Below, in pieces: positions 27,860-36,414 of a stretch of 64,000 bases of DNA. The stretch's first letter is position 1. Every line of letters begins with the position of its first letter. Source of the DNA: Chryseobacterium sp. (lineage in GTDB: Bacteria > Bacteroidota > Bacteroidia > Flavobacteriales > Weeksellaceae); assembly GCF_029240215.1 (NCBI RefSeq), contig NZ_JARBTK010000001.1:682001-746000 (forward strand). The letters are read 5' to 3'. A model generated the notes under the pieces. The model worked only from the letters and a program-made list of their open reading frames with translations, did no database searches and was not told the origin of the DNA. A program made the position numbers and the translations under genes.

Positions 27860-28885
27860 ATGATCACAACAAAATATTTCAATTACAAACAAATTGCTAA
27901 TCTTGCTGGTCTGCATCTGGTTTGGCTTACTGCGTGGAGCACTTTCGTGGCTGCAATTTATTACTTTTTTGAATGGCAATGGATGACGATTCCTTTGGTT
28001 CCGCTTACTTTGGTGGGTACTGCAGTTGCTTTCTTTGTTGGTTTTAAAAGTAATCAGGCGTATGATCGACTTTGGGAAGCCAGAAAAATCTGGGGTTCCA
28101 TTGTAAATTCAAGTAGATCATTTACTTCAATGTTGTATGCTTTTGATACAGAAAAAGGTGAAATGCACTATATAAAAGATTTTAAAAAGCAACTTGTTTA
28201 CCGTCATATTGCGTGGCTTTACACTTTAAGAGAACAACTTCTCATCCCTACCGAATGGGAACACATGAGTCTTGAAAGACATTTCGGAGAAATTAATACC
28301 AAAAGAAACCGTCTGATAAAAGCAGGTTTCCCGGATTATGTAAGAACACATCTCTTTCAGCAAAAATATCTTTCGGAGGAAGAATGTGAATTGCAGGAAA
28401 AATATAAAAATTTTGCAACATTTTTAAATTCAAAACAAGCGAAAGATTTGAATTATTTGAAAAATAAAAAAGTCATCACCGATTTTGATCATATGCAGCT
28501 TCAGAATTGTCTGAATGATTTTTACGATTATCAGGGACAGGCAGAAAGAATCAAAAAATTCCCCTCACCACGACAGTTTGCGAATTCAGGATTTATTTTT
28601 ATTGTCATTTTCATCATACTTTTACCTTTAGGTTTGGTAAGCGAATTCAGCAAATTGGGAGATTGGGGAATCTGGACGTGTATCCCGTTTTGCGTGATTG
28701 TTGGCTGGATTTATATCATCATGGAATTGGTCGGCGATTATTCTGAGAATCCTTTTGCAGGCTTAATGTTTGACGTTCCTATGCTCTCTATCTGCCGAAC
28801 CATTGAGATCGATCTTTTGCAATTAATCGGGGAACATGACGATTTACCCGATCCAATTGATTCTAAAAATGGAGTTTTAGTTTAA
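27860..28885 (+). CDS. Bestrophin family ion channel
   Basis: A protein of 341 residues. Two N-terminal hydrophobic helices, the motif VGFKSNQAYDRLWEARKIWGSIVNSSR (about 62-88) and two further helices near 235-290 match bacterial bestrophins (formerly UPF0187). FAGLMFDVPMLSICRTIEIDLLQLIGE near the C-terminus corresponds to the acidic calcium-clasp region of the family. These proteins form pentameric anion or cation channels in the inner membrane. The physiological ion is not predictable from sequence. The stop codon lies only 5 bases from the convergent stop of the Lrp gene, with no separate terminator seen. Confidence 0.9.
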   Translation: MITTKYFNYKQIANLAGLHLVWLTAWSTFVAAIYYFFEWQWMTIPLVPLTLVGTAVAFFVGFKSNQAYDRLWEARKIWGSIVNSSRSFTSMLYAFDTEKGEMHYIKDFKKQLVYRHIAWLYTLREQLLIPTEWEHMSLERHFGEINTKRNRLIKAGFPDYVRTHLFQQKYLSEEECELQEKYKNFATFLNSKQAKDLNYLKNKKVITDFDHMQLQNCLNDFYDYQGQAERIKKFPSPRQFANSGFIFIVIFIILLPLGLVSEFSKLGDWGIWTCIPFCVIVGWIYIIMELVGDYSENPFAGLMFDVPMLSICRTIEIDLLQLIGEHDDLPDPIDSKNGVLV

Positions 28886-28890
28886 AAATA

Positions 28891-29349
28891 TTACAAGACC
28901 AATTCAGTTGTATTTTTTACCTCAGAAATCGTGAACGAACTCTGCGTGCTTGCAATATGCTGAATGGTCGTCAGTTTGGTCAGCATAAAATTCCGGTAAT
29001 CTTCCATATCTCTTACACAGATTTTTAAGATGTAATCATAGTCACCACTTACATGGAAACATTCTGTGACCTCATCTAAAGTCATCACTTCTTTTTCAAA
29101 CTGAAGAACATATTCTTTCTTGTGCTGAGTAAGCTTTACATGACAGAGGATGATAAAGTTTTTGTCAATTTTTGTTTTATTTAAAAGTGCTACATATTTT
29201 GAGATTACTCCATTATTTTCAAGCTTTCGGATGCGTTCATAAACAGCAGTTACCGATAAACCTAATTTGTGAGACAACTCTTTGGTAGTTTGCTTACAAT
29301 CTTGCTGTAGAAAAAGCAGCAGTTTTTTATCAGTTTCGTCAAAGTGCAT
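28891..29349 (-). CDS. Lrp/AsnC family transcriptional regulator
   Basis: A protein of 152 residues from ATG 29349, which gives the family start (MHFDETDKKLLLFLQQDC). Earlier in-frame codons only add an unlikely Leu/Asn-rich tail. The helix-turn-helix is at about residues 20-42 (TTKELSHKLGLSVTAVYERIRKLE) and the RAM ligand-binding domain at 65-140 (FIILCHVKLTQHKKE, ECFHVSGDYDYILKICV). It is divergently transcribed from a PLP-dependent lyase, with a YAG...CTR palindrome between them. It therefore probably controls the lyase in response to an amino acid, perhaps methionine or a branched-chain residue. The ligand is inferred. Confidence 0.92.
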   Translation of the reverse strand: MHFDETDKKLLLFLQQDCKQTTKELSHKLGLSVTAVYERIRKLENNGVISKYVALLNKTKIDKNFIILCHVKLTQHKKEYVLQFEKEVMTLDEVTECFHVSGDYDYILKICVRDMEDYRNFMLTKLTTIQHIASTQSSFTISEVKNTTELVL

Positions 29350-29419
29350 AGATTTTTTTTTGGTTAAATTTAATAAATTTAAAATTAACAAACTTTTTAT
29401 CAATAAATTAAGACATTAC

Positions 29420-29434
29420 TAGATTTATAATCTA
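29420..29434. promoter_or_regulatory. Candidate Lrp operator
   Basis: The 15-base perfect palindrome TAGATT-tat-AATCTA lies between the divergent Lrp and PLP genes. Its length and its YAG/CTR ends fit the Lrp consensus, although the centre differs. Confidence 0.6.
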
Positions 29435-29493
29435 AATTTTTACTAATATCTTGTACAAAAGATTTAAAAGATTCATTTTTAAAACAAAAAAAT

Positions 29494-30720
29494 ATGGATC
29501 ATTTTAATGCAGCAAACGAAATACAGGATTTACAATATTTCGGAGAATTCGGAGGAGTAAACCCATCGATTTCAGACAGCTCTACCTACACATTTCTGTC
29601 AGCAAAAACCATGTTTGACACTTTTGAAGGTAATGCAGACGGTTGCTATCTATATTCCAGACATTCATCCCCGATGAATCTATATCTTTCTCAGGCTTTG
29701 GCAAAAATGGAAAACACAGAAACCGCCAATGTAACCGCTTCCGGAATGGGAGCCATTACTTCTGTTTTGATGCAGATCTGTAAAAGCGGTGACCACATCA
29801 TCTCAAGCAGAACAATCTATGGCGGAACGTATGCTTTTCTTAAGAACTTTCTTCCTCCTTTTAATATCGAAACAAGCTTTGTAGATATTAATAATTTTGA
29901 ATCAATAGAAAATGCGATCCAGCCCAGCACAAAAATAATTTATTGCGAAAGTGTGAGCAATCCGCTTCTTGAAGTTGCAGATTTGAGAAAACTTTCGGCA
30001 ATCTGTAAAAAACACAACCTGAAACTTATTGTAGACAATACTTTTTCTCCGCTTTCCATATCACCAACTCTTTTAGGTGCTGATATTGTCATTCACAGTT
30101 TAACTAAATTTATTAATGGTAGCAGTGATACGGTTGGCGGAGTTTATTGTGGTACGCAAGAATTTATAAATGACACCAAAAATGTAAACAACGGAGCCTG
30201 TATGCTTCTTGGTCCAACGATGGACAGCTTCAGGTCTGCAAGTATTCTGAAAAACCTAAGAACCCTTCACATTCGAATGAAACAGCATAGCCACAATGCC
30301 ATGTATCTTGCTGAAAGATTTGAGAATGATGGTTTAAAAGTTTCTTATCCAGGTCTAAAATCTCACAAAAATCATGACTTAATGAAAAGTATGATGCAAA
30401 AAGAATATGGTTTTGGCGGACTTCTGACTGTCGATGCAGAAACAACCGAAAAAGCTAACGAACTAATGGAAATGATGCAGCAGAAAAATCTCGGATATCT
30501 TGCGGTAAGTTTGGGATTTTATAAAACATTATTCTCGTGTTCCGGAAGCTCAACCTCATCCGAAATACCGGAAGAAGAACGAGAAGAAATGGGAATTTCT
30601 GACGGACTCATACGATTCTCAATAGGTCTCGACCACGACATCGAGCGAACCTATCAAAAAATGAAAGAATGCATGATCAAAACAGGCATTCTGCACCATG
30701 AAACTATTTTTACATCTTGA
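29494..30720 (+). CDS. PLP-dependent trans-sulfuration family enzyme (methionine gamma-lyase-like)
   Basis: A protein of 408 residues of the Cys/Met metabolism PLP family, which includes methionine gamma-lyase and cystathionine lyases and synthases. Visible features are YSRHSSPMNLYLSQALAKMENTE (a variant of the YxRxxNPT segment), TASGMGAITSVLMQ, DNTFSPLSISP and the PLP lysine in HSLTKFINGSSD (about residue 207). The C-terminal SLGFYKTLFSCSGSSTSSEIP and LIRFSIGLDHDIERTYQ are substrate/carboxylate-binding regions. The RHSSP segment departs from the common R-x-x-NPT, so substrate preference is uncertain. The divergent Lrp regulator supports a role in amino acid breakdown. A palindromic terminator follows. 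Confidence 0.85.
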   Translation: MDHFNAANEIQDLQYFGEFGGVNPSISDSSTYTFLSAKTMFDTFEGNADGCYLYSRHSSPMNLYLSQALAKMENTETANVTASGMGAITSVLMQICKSGDHIISSRTIYGGTYAFLKNFLPPFNIETSFVDINNFESIENAIQPSTKIIYCESVSNPLLEVADLRKLSAICKKHNLKLIVDNTFSPLSISPTLLGADIVIHSLTKFINGSSDTVGGVYCGTQEFINDTKNVNNGACMLLGPTMDSFRSASILKNLRTLHIRMKQHSHNAMYLAERFENDGLKVSYPGLKSHKNHDLMKSMMQKEYGFGGLLTVDAETTEKANELMEMMQQKNLGYLAVSLGFYKTLFSCSGSSTSSEIPEEEREEMGISDGLIRFSIGLDHDIERTYQKMKECMIKTGILHHETIFTS

Positions 30721-30723
30721 TTT

Positions 30724-30757
30724 AAAAATGCTGTTGGAATTCCAACAGCATTTTTTT
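30724..30757 (+). terminator. Terminator of the PLP lyase gene
   Basis: A perfect palindrome (AAAATGCTGTTGGAATTCCA and its complement half) that ends in a T run, 4 bases after the stop codon. It also faces the convergent glycosyltransferase gene. Confidence 0.85.
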
Positions 30758-30772
30758 ATAATTATAATTCCA

Positions 30773-31777
30773 TTAATTTTTATGAAAATGTTTTGGGAAA
30801 GCCTCTTCCGGTTTCATTCTGAAAATATTCAGTAAAATCCATGATTTTAAAAAACCGTAGCCATAAGAAAACATCTGAATATAGGTGGAAATGACTGCCA
30901 TACCTGCAATCGCAATATTTTTTGTAACAATCATTGCATGAATCAAAACCATGAAAGTATAGAGACCATAGAACGCCAGAATAATTCCTCTTCCAAGAAT
31001 AAAATATTCGATAAAACCTAAAACATATCCCAGCAGAAACAAAGTTGGAAACGCAAATGAGATTTTTACATATTTCGGATGTCTTTGGTTCAAAATAGGT
31101 CTTGCACAACCAAACTGATACACCTGTTTTGAAAATTTACCAAAATCTACACGACGTTTATGATAAACGGCGATATCATCAAAAAATGCAGTTGAAAAAC
31201 CGTTTTCCCAAAGCGTCATCGAAAGATCAGGATCTTCACCGATTCTCATTTCAGAAAAACCGCCAACTTTTTCGAAAACTTCTTTCTTCACTCCCATATT
31301 AAAGCTTCTGGGCTGAAACTTTGAAACCGCTTTTTTATTCCCTCTGATTCCGCCAGTTGTAAAAACTGAAGTCATAGAATAAGAAATTGCTTTCTGCATT
31401 AGATTAAATCCTTTATGTGCTTTATCGGCTCCGCCAAAAGCATCACATTGAATAGTAAGAATACCTTTTCTAATGTTTTCAATATAATCTTTCTCCACAA
31501 TTACATCACTGTCTACGAAAACGAGCCAATCGTTGGAAGCTCTTTTTGAACCGTAGTTTCTAGATAAACCTGGACCAGAATTGTCTTTCCTGAAATATTT
31601 AATGTCTAAAATTCCATCAAAATTACCAATGGTTGGTTTCAGATCGATCAAAGAGCCATCGTCAACAATAATGATTTCAAAAACTTTATCTGTTTGAGAA
31701 ACTAAAGAATTTAAAAGCTCAAAAAGTTCGTCTCTTCGGTTAAATATAGCAACGACGATGGAAATAGTTGGGTTCAA
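30773..31777 (-). CDS. Family 2 glycosyltransferase
   Basis: A protein of 334 residues. The start codon appears to be TTG at 31777: no ATG lies between it and an in-frame TGA 15 bases upstream, and translation from it gives the canonical GT2 beginning NPTISIVVAIFNRRDEL. GT-A fold motifs are VDDGS (about 39-43), FVDSDVIVEKDY (the DxD metal motif) and GEDPDLSMTLWENG (the acceptor-side acidic motif). Three or four hydrophobic helices follow residue 225, so the enzyme is membrane-associated. It transfers a sugar to an unknown acceptor, probably an envelope glycolipid or polysaccharide. It stands alone and not in a polysaccharide cluster. Confidence 0.88.
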   Translation of the reverse strand: MNPTISIVVAIFNRRDELFELLNSLVSQTDKVFEIIIVDDGSLIDLKPTIGNFDGILDIKYFRKDNSGPGLSRNYGSKRASNDWLVFVDSDVIVEKDYIENIRKGILTIQCDAFGGADKAHKGFNLMQKAISYSMTSVFTTGGIRGNKKAVSKFQPRSFNMGVKKEVFEKVGGFSEMRIGEDPDLSMTLWENGFSTAFFDDIAVYHKRRVDFGKFSKQVYQFGCARPILNQRHPKYVKISFAFPTLFLLGYVLGFIEYFILGRGIILAFYGLYTFMVLIHAMIVTKNIAIAGMAVISTYIQMFSYGYGFLKSWILLNIFRMKPEEAFPKHFHKN

Positions 31778-31865
31778 GTTGAAATTTTTTCAAAATTAAT
31801 TATTCGTGAATGAACTTACAAACAGTTTACCGTTAATTAAAATATAAAAATAGCAATATACTAAG

Positions 31866-31932
31866 TTTGTCATTTCGTAGGAATCTAAATGGTGCTTTAT
31901 AAACGTTGTTGAGATTCCTACGGAATGACAAA
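31866..31932. repeat. Dispersed palindrome, copy B
   Basis: The arms TTTGTCATTtCGtAGGAATC and GATTCCTACGGAATGACAAA are near-perfect complements. This is the same element as at 6367, with paired changes (GTAGG and CCTAC) that keep the stem. Confidence 0.8.
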
Positions 31933-31949
31933 CCGGCTTCTAATAAATA

Positions 31950-31983
31950 AAAAATAGAACTTCAAATGAAGTTCTATTTTTTA
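31950..31983 (-). terminator. Terminator of the THUMP methyltransferase gene
   Basis: The stem AAAAATAGAACTTC / GAAGTTCTATTTTT has a 4-base loop and a T run on both strands. It lies 39 bases beyond the stop at 32022. Confidence 0.8.
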
Positions 31984-32021
31984 TAAAGCTGTTTTGAAAT
32001 TAAATATTCAAAACGTATTTT

Positions 32022-33191
32022 TCAGTCTTCTTTATTTTCAATTTTATGCAATTTCTTCGTTCCTTCATACATTTCGTACTGCAAAAATCTGGTTTCCAGT
32101 TTTCCGTTGAAAAGCTTGATTTTTCTTGAAGGGCGCAATCCGATTTTCTTTGGAGCATCGAGATCTGAAGAAATCAGCCACGCCAAAGTATTCGGATAAT
32201 TTGTTTTGAAAGTATCTCCTATTTTCTTGTAGAAATCATCATCATTGATAGAAATTCTCTCGTCATAAGGCGGATTGAAGACCATCAATAATGGGAACAT
32301 ATCTTTCTTGGTATCGAAGAAATTTTCTCTTCTCACTTCGATTACATCTTCCATTTCTGCAGATTCTATATTGTCTCTTGCAGCATCCAACATTCTCCCG
32401 TCAATATCGTAACCAACGATTTTTCCGTGGAATTCTCTTATCCTTTCTATTCTGAATTCTTTGATTTTAGTAAATAAAGCTTCATCATAATTTTTCCAGT
32501 TTTGGAAAGCAAATCTTTTTCTGAAAAGTTGTGCCGGAAGATCCATCGCAATCATCGCAGCTTCAATCAAAAGCGTTCCCGAACCACACATCGGATCAAG
32601 AAAGTTCCCTTTTCCGTCCCAACCTGCCAACTGAAGCATTCCGCTTGCTAAAACCTCATTGATCGGTGCTTCACCCTGTTCTTTTCTGTATCCTCTTTTG
32701 AATAAGGCATCACCCGAAGAATCGAGAGAGATCGTTACCAATTCTCTATCGATATGAAGGTGAAATTTAATGTCCGGAGATTTTGTTTCGATGCTTGGTC
32801 TTCTTCCGTATCTGTTCTGAAAAAAATCAACAATCGCATCCTTCATTTTAAAGGTCATAAACTGAGAATGGCTGAATCTTTCGGAATTTACCGTAGAATC
32901 GATCGCAAAAGTCTGGTCAACGCTCATAAAATCGTCCCACTCAAATTTAAAAAGCTTTTCATAGAATTTTGTTTCGTTGTAAGCCTTAAATTCTTCGATG
33001 GGAACAAGAATTTTTAATGCCGTTCTTGCAGAATAATTGATTTTGTAAAGAAAACCAAGATCTCCTTCACAATTTACTGCACGATTTTTAAGTTCTACGT
33101 TTTTTCCGCCCAGTTTTTTGATTTCTTCCCCTAAAACAGTTTCTAATCCGAAGAATGTTTTTATCTGAATTTTTATATTTTCTGTATCCAT
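32022..33191 (-). CDS. THUMP-domain RNA methyltransferase (RlmL/TrmN-like)
   Basis: A protein of 389 residues from ATG 33191 (MDTENIKIQIKTFFGLE). A second ATG three codons upstream is equally possible. The N-terminal ferredoxin-like and THUMP region (about 1-160) is followed by a Rossmann SAM methyltransferase domain. The motifs are DPMCGSGTLLIEAAMIAMD (about 200-218), VGYDIDGRMLDAARDNIE and the N6/N2-amine methyltransferase motif NPPYDERI. These features identify the RlmL/Trm14 class that makes m2G or m6A in rRNA or tRNA. The length fits the single-domain RlmL N-terminal half, without the RlmK part. The exact target base cannot be read from sequence. Confidence 0.9.
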   Translation of the reverse strand: MDTENIKIQIKTFFGLETVLGEEIKKLGGKNVELKNRAVNCEGDLGFLYKINYSARTALKILVPIEEFKAYNETKFYEKLFKFEWDDFMSVDQTFAIDSTVNSERFSHSQFMTFKMKDAIVDFFQNRYGRRPSIETKSPDIKFHLHIDRELVTISLDSSGDALFKRGYRKEQGEAPINEVLASGMLQLAGWDGKGNFLDPMCGSGTLLIEAAMIAMDLPAQLFRKRFAFQNWKNYDEALFTKIKEFRIERIREFHGKIVGYDIDGRMLDAARDNIESAEMEDVIEVRRENFFDTKKDMFPLLMVFNPPYDERISINDDDFYKKIGDTFKTNYPNTLAWLISSDLDAPKKIGLRPSRKIKLFNGKLETRFLQYEMYEGTKKLHKIENKED

Positions 33192-33315
33192 AAGTTGCAA
33201 TTAAAAGATTTAATTATCTAAAAATCAAAAGATTATAATTTAAATTTCAAATTTAATTGAATGTTTCAATCCTGCAATGTTTAAAATACATTTCTTTTAA
33301 CCGCACAAATTTAGT

Positions 33316-33323
33316 TATTTTTG
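33316..33323 (+). promoter_or_regulatory. -7 box (TATTTTTG) of the methyltransferase-ZIP operon
   Basis: An exact TAnnTTTG match that ends 4 bases before the ATG at 33328. This again implies a leaderless or nearly leaderless transcript. Confidence 0.55.
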
Positions 33324-33327
33324 CATT

Positions 33328-34053
33328 ATGGAATGGTTTGAATCTTGGTTTGATACGCCTTATTATCATTTGCTTTACAATAACAGAGATTATACGGAGG
33401 CAGAAAATTTTATTACAAAACTGACAGAGGAACTTGAGCTTCCCAAATCTTCAAAGATTATTGACCTTGCCTGCGGAAAAGGAAGACACTCGGTTTTTTT
33501 AAATAAATTGGGCTACAACGTTCTTGGTTTGGACCTTTCTCATCAAAGTATCGACTTCGATAAACAATTTGAAAACGAAAGTCTACAATTTAAAGTTCAT
33601 GATATGCGAAATCCTATCGATTCTGAACCTGTGGATTCAGTTTTTAATCTTTTTACAAGTTTCGGATATTTTGACAATGAAGCTGATGATAAAAATGTTT
33701 TCCAGTCTGTTTACAATGCTTTAAAACCTGACGGATATTTTGTTCTGGATTATCTGAACGAAGAATATGTAAGAAGCGTCATTATTCCGGAAACGACCGT
33801 TCACAGAGAAGGTATTGATTTTAATGTTTCTAAAAAAATCGAAGGAAGACATATCATTAAAGATATTCGTTTTGAAGATGAAGGCAAATCTTATCACTTT
33901 TTTGAAAAAGTAAAACTTCACACTTTGGATACGATAAAAAACTACGCAGAAGAATGTGGTTTTGAAAGGATAAAAATTTGGGGAGATTATCAGCTGAATG
34001 ATTTTCAGAAAGAAATTTCGCCTCGTTGTATCAATTTATTTAAGAAGAAATAA
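33328..34053 (+). CDS. Class I SAM-dependent methyltransferase
   Basis: A protein of 241 residues. SAM-binding motif I is IIDLACGKGRHSVFLNKLGYNVLGLDLS (about 45-72), with the acidic end of strand 2 at LDLS. Motif IV is DSVFNLFTSFGYF and motif V is ALKPDGYFVLDYLN. The N-terminus (WFDTPYYHLLYNNRDYTEA) is typical of a small soluble group found widely in Bacteroidetes. The substrate is unknown. The stop codon overlaps the start of the ZIP gene (TAATG), so the two are translationally coupled, although no biochemical link between them is apparent. Confidence 0.88.
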   Translation: MEWFESWFDTPYYHLLYNNRDYTEAENFITKLTEELELPKSSKIIDLACGKGRHSVFLNKLGYNVLGLDLSHQSIDFDKQFENESLQFKVHDMRNPIDSEPVDSVFNLFTSFGYFDNEADDKNVFQSVYNALKPDGYFVLDYLNEEYVRSVIIPETTVHREGIDFNVSKKIEGRHIIKDIRFEDEGKSYHFFEKVKLHTLDTIKNYAEECGFERIKIWGDYQLNDFQKEISPRCINLFKKK

Positions 34054-34772
34054 TGATTTTTATTTTACTGATTTTAAGTGTAATTGCGGGAGTTTTTCTC
34101 GGGAAATTCTTTGGTAAAAAGGAGCAGTTTGCAAAAAATCTTCTGGTTTTAAGTGCAGGTTTTCTGATTACAATCTGTTTAAACGAAGTTTTTCCACAGG
34201 TCTATTCTTCAGAAGTAAGCGAGAATTTAGGAATTTTCGTGATTGGCGGGGTTTTACTTCAGATGATTCTCGAAGCATTGACTAAAGGTTTTGAGCATGG
34301 GCATTTTCATCATCATAATGAAAGCAGCAATATTTTGCCTGTTGCATTAATGGTCGGACTTTTCATTCATGCTTTTATTGAGGGAATTCCTTTGGCAAAT
34401 GAAACCAATCCGTTATCACCTTATCTTTTGGGAATTTTGTTTCATAATCTTCCGATCTCGTTCATTTTAGGAGCCTTTTTATTTAACAGATCAGGTTCAA
34501 AAGCTTCATATCCTTCATTGTTGATCGTTGCGTTATTTGCTTTAGCTTCACCAATGGGAATGCTGTTGGGAAATTATTTTAATCCTGATTTACAGCCTTA
34601 TTTCTTAGCTGTTGTCGGGGGAATATTTTTACATATTTCATCAGTAATCATTTTTGAAAGTAATAAAAACCACAATATTAACTGGTCAAAAATTGGTTTG
34701 GTGATTTTGGGAGTTTCTTTGGCTTTAGTAATGCATTTGTTTCACTCGCATGATCATGGTCATCATCATTAA
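34053..34772 (+). CDS. ZIP family metal transporter
   Basis: A protein of 239 residues with about seven to eight hydrophobic helices. Helix IV has HAFIEGIPLA and helix V has LFHNLPISFILGAFLF, the His/Glu metal-pathway residues of ZIP proteins. There is a His-rich loop (HGHFHHHNE, about 83-91) and a His-rich C-terminus (HLFHSHDHGHHH), both probable zinc-handling segments. It imports zinc or another divalent cation across the inner membrane. It starts within the stop codon of the methyltransferase gene. Confidence 0.88.
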   Translation: MIFILLILSVIAGVFLGKFFGKKEQFAKNLLVLSAGFLITICLNEVFPQVYSSEVSENLGIFVIGGVLLQMILEALTKGFEHGHFHHHNESSNILPVALMVGLFIHAFIEGIPLANETNPLSPYLLGILFHNLPISFILGAFLFNRSGSKASYPSLLIVALFALASPMGMLLGNYFNPDLQPYFLAVVGGIFLHISSVIIFESNKNHNINWSKIGLVILGVSLALVMHLFHSHDHGHHH

Positions 34773-34899
34773 TGACTTCAATTTAAATTAAATGATTAGT
34801 TTAAATTTTTAAACTCTCGCAGATTAGGCTCATCAAGCAGATTTTATAAAGTATTAATCTAACGCAATCTGTTAATTCAATAAAACAAGAACAAGAAAG

Positions 34900-34929
34900 A
34901 AAGGCTTCGAATTATCTTCGAAGCCTTTT
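34900..34929. terminator. Bidirectional terminator
   Basis: The stem AAGGCTTCGA / TCGAAGCCTT has a 7-base loop. It lies between the ZIP gene and the convergent porin gene ending at 34953. Confidence 0.8.
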
Positions 34930-34952
34930 ATATGTTTAAGTAAAATTTCTAA

Positions 34953-36383
34953 TTAGAATTTCCAGCCTAAAGTAAGAAAGAAATTGTTTCTCACATTTTT
35001 CACATCCGAAACTACTGAATTTGGAGTTGTTACGTCAAAATCTCCCGAGTAATATCCTGTATTGTAATTATCAAACTCATATCCAGCCAAAAACGGATTT
35101 TTGTAATCTGAAGTAACGTTTTGATAAGCAGCATCAATGTAGAATGGTCCGAAATCATATCCGATACCTGCGCCAATTGTACTTCTGTCTCCTAAAATAA
35201 AGTTGCTGTAGCTATTGTTTCCAACAGTTCCTGTATTAGAAAAAGCACTGATTGTAGTTGTATCAAACGGACTTGAAGCATAAGAATAACCTCCTCTCAA
35301 TCTCAAAGCTTTGATTCTGTATTCTGCACCCACTTTAATTTCTGATAAGTTTTTGTAGTTGTCGCTAAAGAAAGAATTCAATTCGGTTTCTGCTGCTCCT
35401 TGTACTTTATATCTTGGTTTCGTTAAACCTAAAGTATAGTCAACATTGATCGCAAAATTTTTGTTTGGAACAAATGCACCACTCACAGTCGCTTTCATTG
35501 GAGATCTGAAAGTTCTGTCCTCAACAAAATTATCATAATAAATTCCGTCTCCGCCATCATAATAATCTCTGTAGGCTCTATCGATCGTCCACCAAGTCGG
35601 TGTTTCAATTGAAACACCCAATCTCAGCTGATTGCTCATTTTACCAATGCCCCCTAAACTTCCTGAGAAACCACTTGACTTCTCAGAATACGGAGTGTAT
35701 TGCTTATCAAAGGTAGTAACAGAATTATCCAAATCTAATCCGAAAACCGCACTGTCATACTGTTCCATATCAACACCATGCATATTCAAACTAGCTCCAA
35801 AATACCAAGTATTATTGTAATTTGCACCTACACCGACATTGAATTTAGTTTGTGTACCATATCTGTTGTAGGCGTGACCTAAATAAGACATATTTCCTAC
35901 AACATTATTTCCGCCTGAATCAACAAGATTTTTAGCGATAGAAATATTAGAATTTCCGGGAGACTCTACATAATCTTCTAAAGATGTTGTTGAAATATTA
36001 GCAGCGATATTAATAAACTTCCACGGTGTTTCTGTCATCAACTGAAAAGTGGCTACACCATTTACATTTCCAACATTGAATTTATTGATGTTATAGTTGA
36101 TTGAAGAACCTGCTAAAGAAGACGTATTTTTATTATTAGTAAGTGATAACGTTCCTGAGATATCTCCCGCAATGGCAACTCCGATACCTGCAGGGTTAGT
36201 CAGCAACGAAGTACCATCACCACCCAGAGCTCCATTTGAACCCACCATCGCATTAAATTTCGAAGAACCTACCATCGGACTATTTGAATATACATCAACA
36301 GAGTTTCTGATTACTGAAATATCCTGAGCCTGCACAAAAAATGCTGCAGAAATACTCATTATGACTAAAGATTTTTTTAACAT
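34953..36383 (-). CDS. FadL-like outer membrane transport protein
   Basis: A protein of 476 residues with a signal peptide (MLKKSLVIMSISAAFFVQAQ). The start of the mature protein, MVGSSKFNAMVGSNGALGGDGTSLLTNPAGIG, is the N-terminal hatch pattern of the OmpP1/FadL family in Bacteroidetes. The rest consists of alternating amphipathic beta-strands that end in the aromatic LTLGWKF typical of BAM-inserted barrels. The family moves hydrophobic compounds across the outer membrane. The gene lies 32 bases downstream of the Gly/Trp-rich lipoprotein gene on the same strand, which points to co-expression. Confidence 0.85.
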   Translation of the reverse strand: MLKKSLVIMSISAAFFVQAQDISVIRNSVDVYSNSPMVGSSKFNAMVGSNGALGGDGTSLLTNPAGIGVAIAGDISGTLSLTNNKNTSSLAGSSINYNINKFNVGNVNGVATFQLMTETPWKFINIAANISTTSLEDYVESPGNSNISIAKNLVDSGGNNVVGNMSYLGHAYNRYGTQTKFNVGVGANYNNTWYFGASLNMHGVDMEQYDSAVFGLDLDNSVTTFDKQYTPYSEKSSGFSGSLGGIGKMSNQLRLGVSIETPTWWTIDRAYRDYYDGGDGIYYDNFVEDRTFRSPMKATVSGAFVPNKNFAINVDYTLGLTKPRYKVQGAAETELNSFFSDNYKNLSEIKVGAEYRIKALRLRGGYSYASSPFDTTTISAFSNTGTVGNNSYSNFILGDRSTIGAGIGYDFGPFYIDAAYQNVTSDYKNPFLAGYEFDNYNTGYYSGDFDVTTPNSVVSDVKNVRNNFFLTLGWKF

Positions 36384-36414
36384 TATTTTATTAATAGTTA
36401 TTGAGTTTTAAAAA

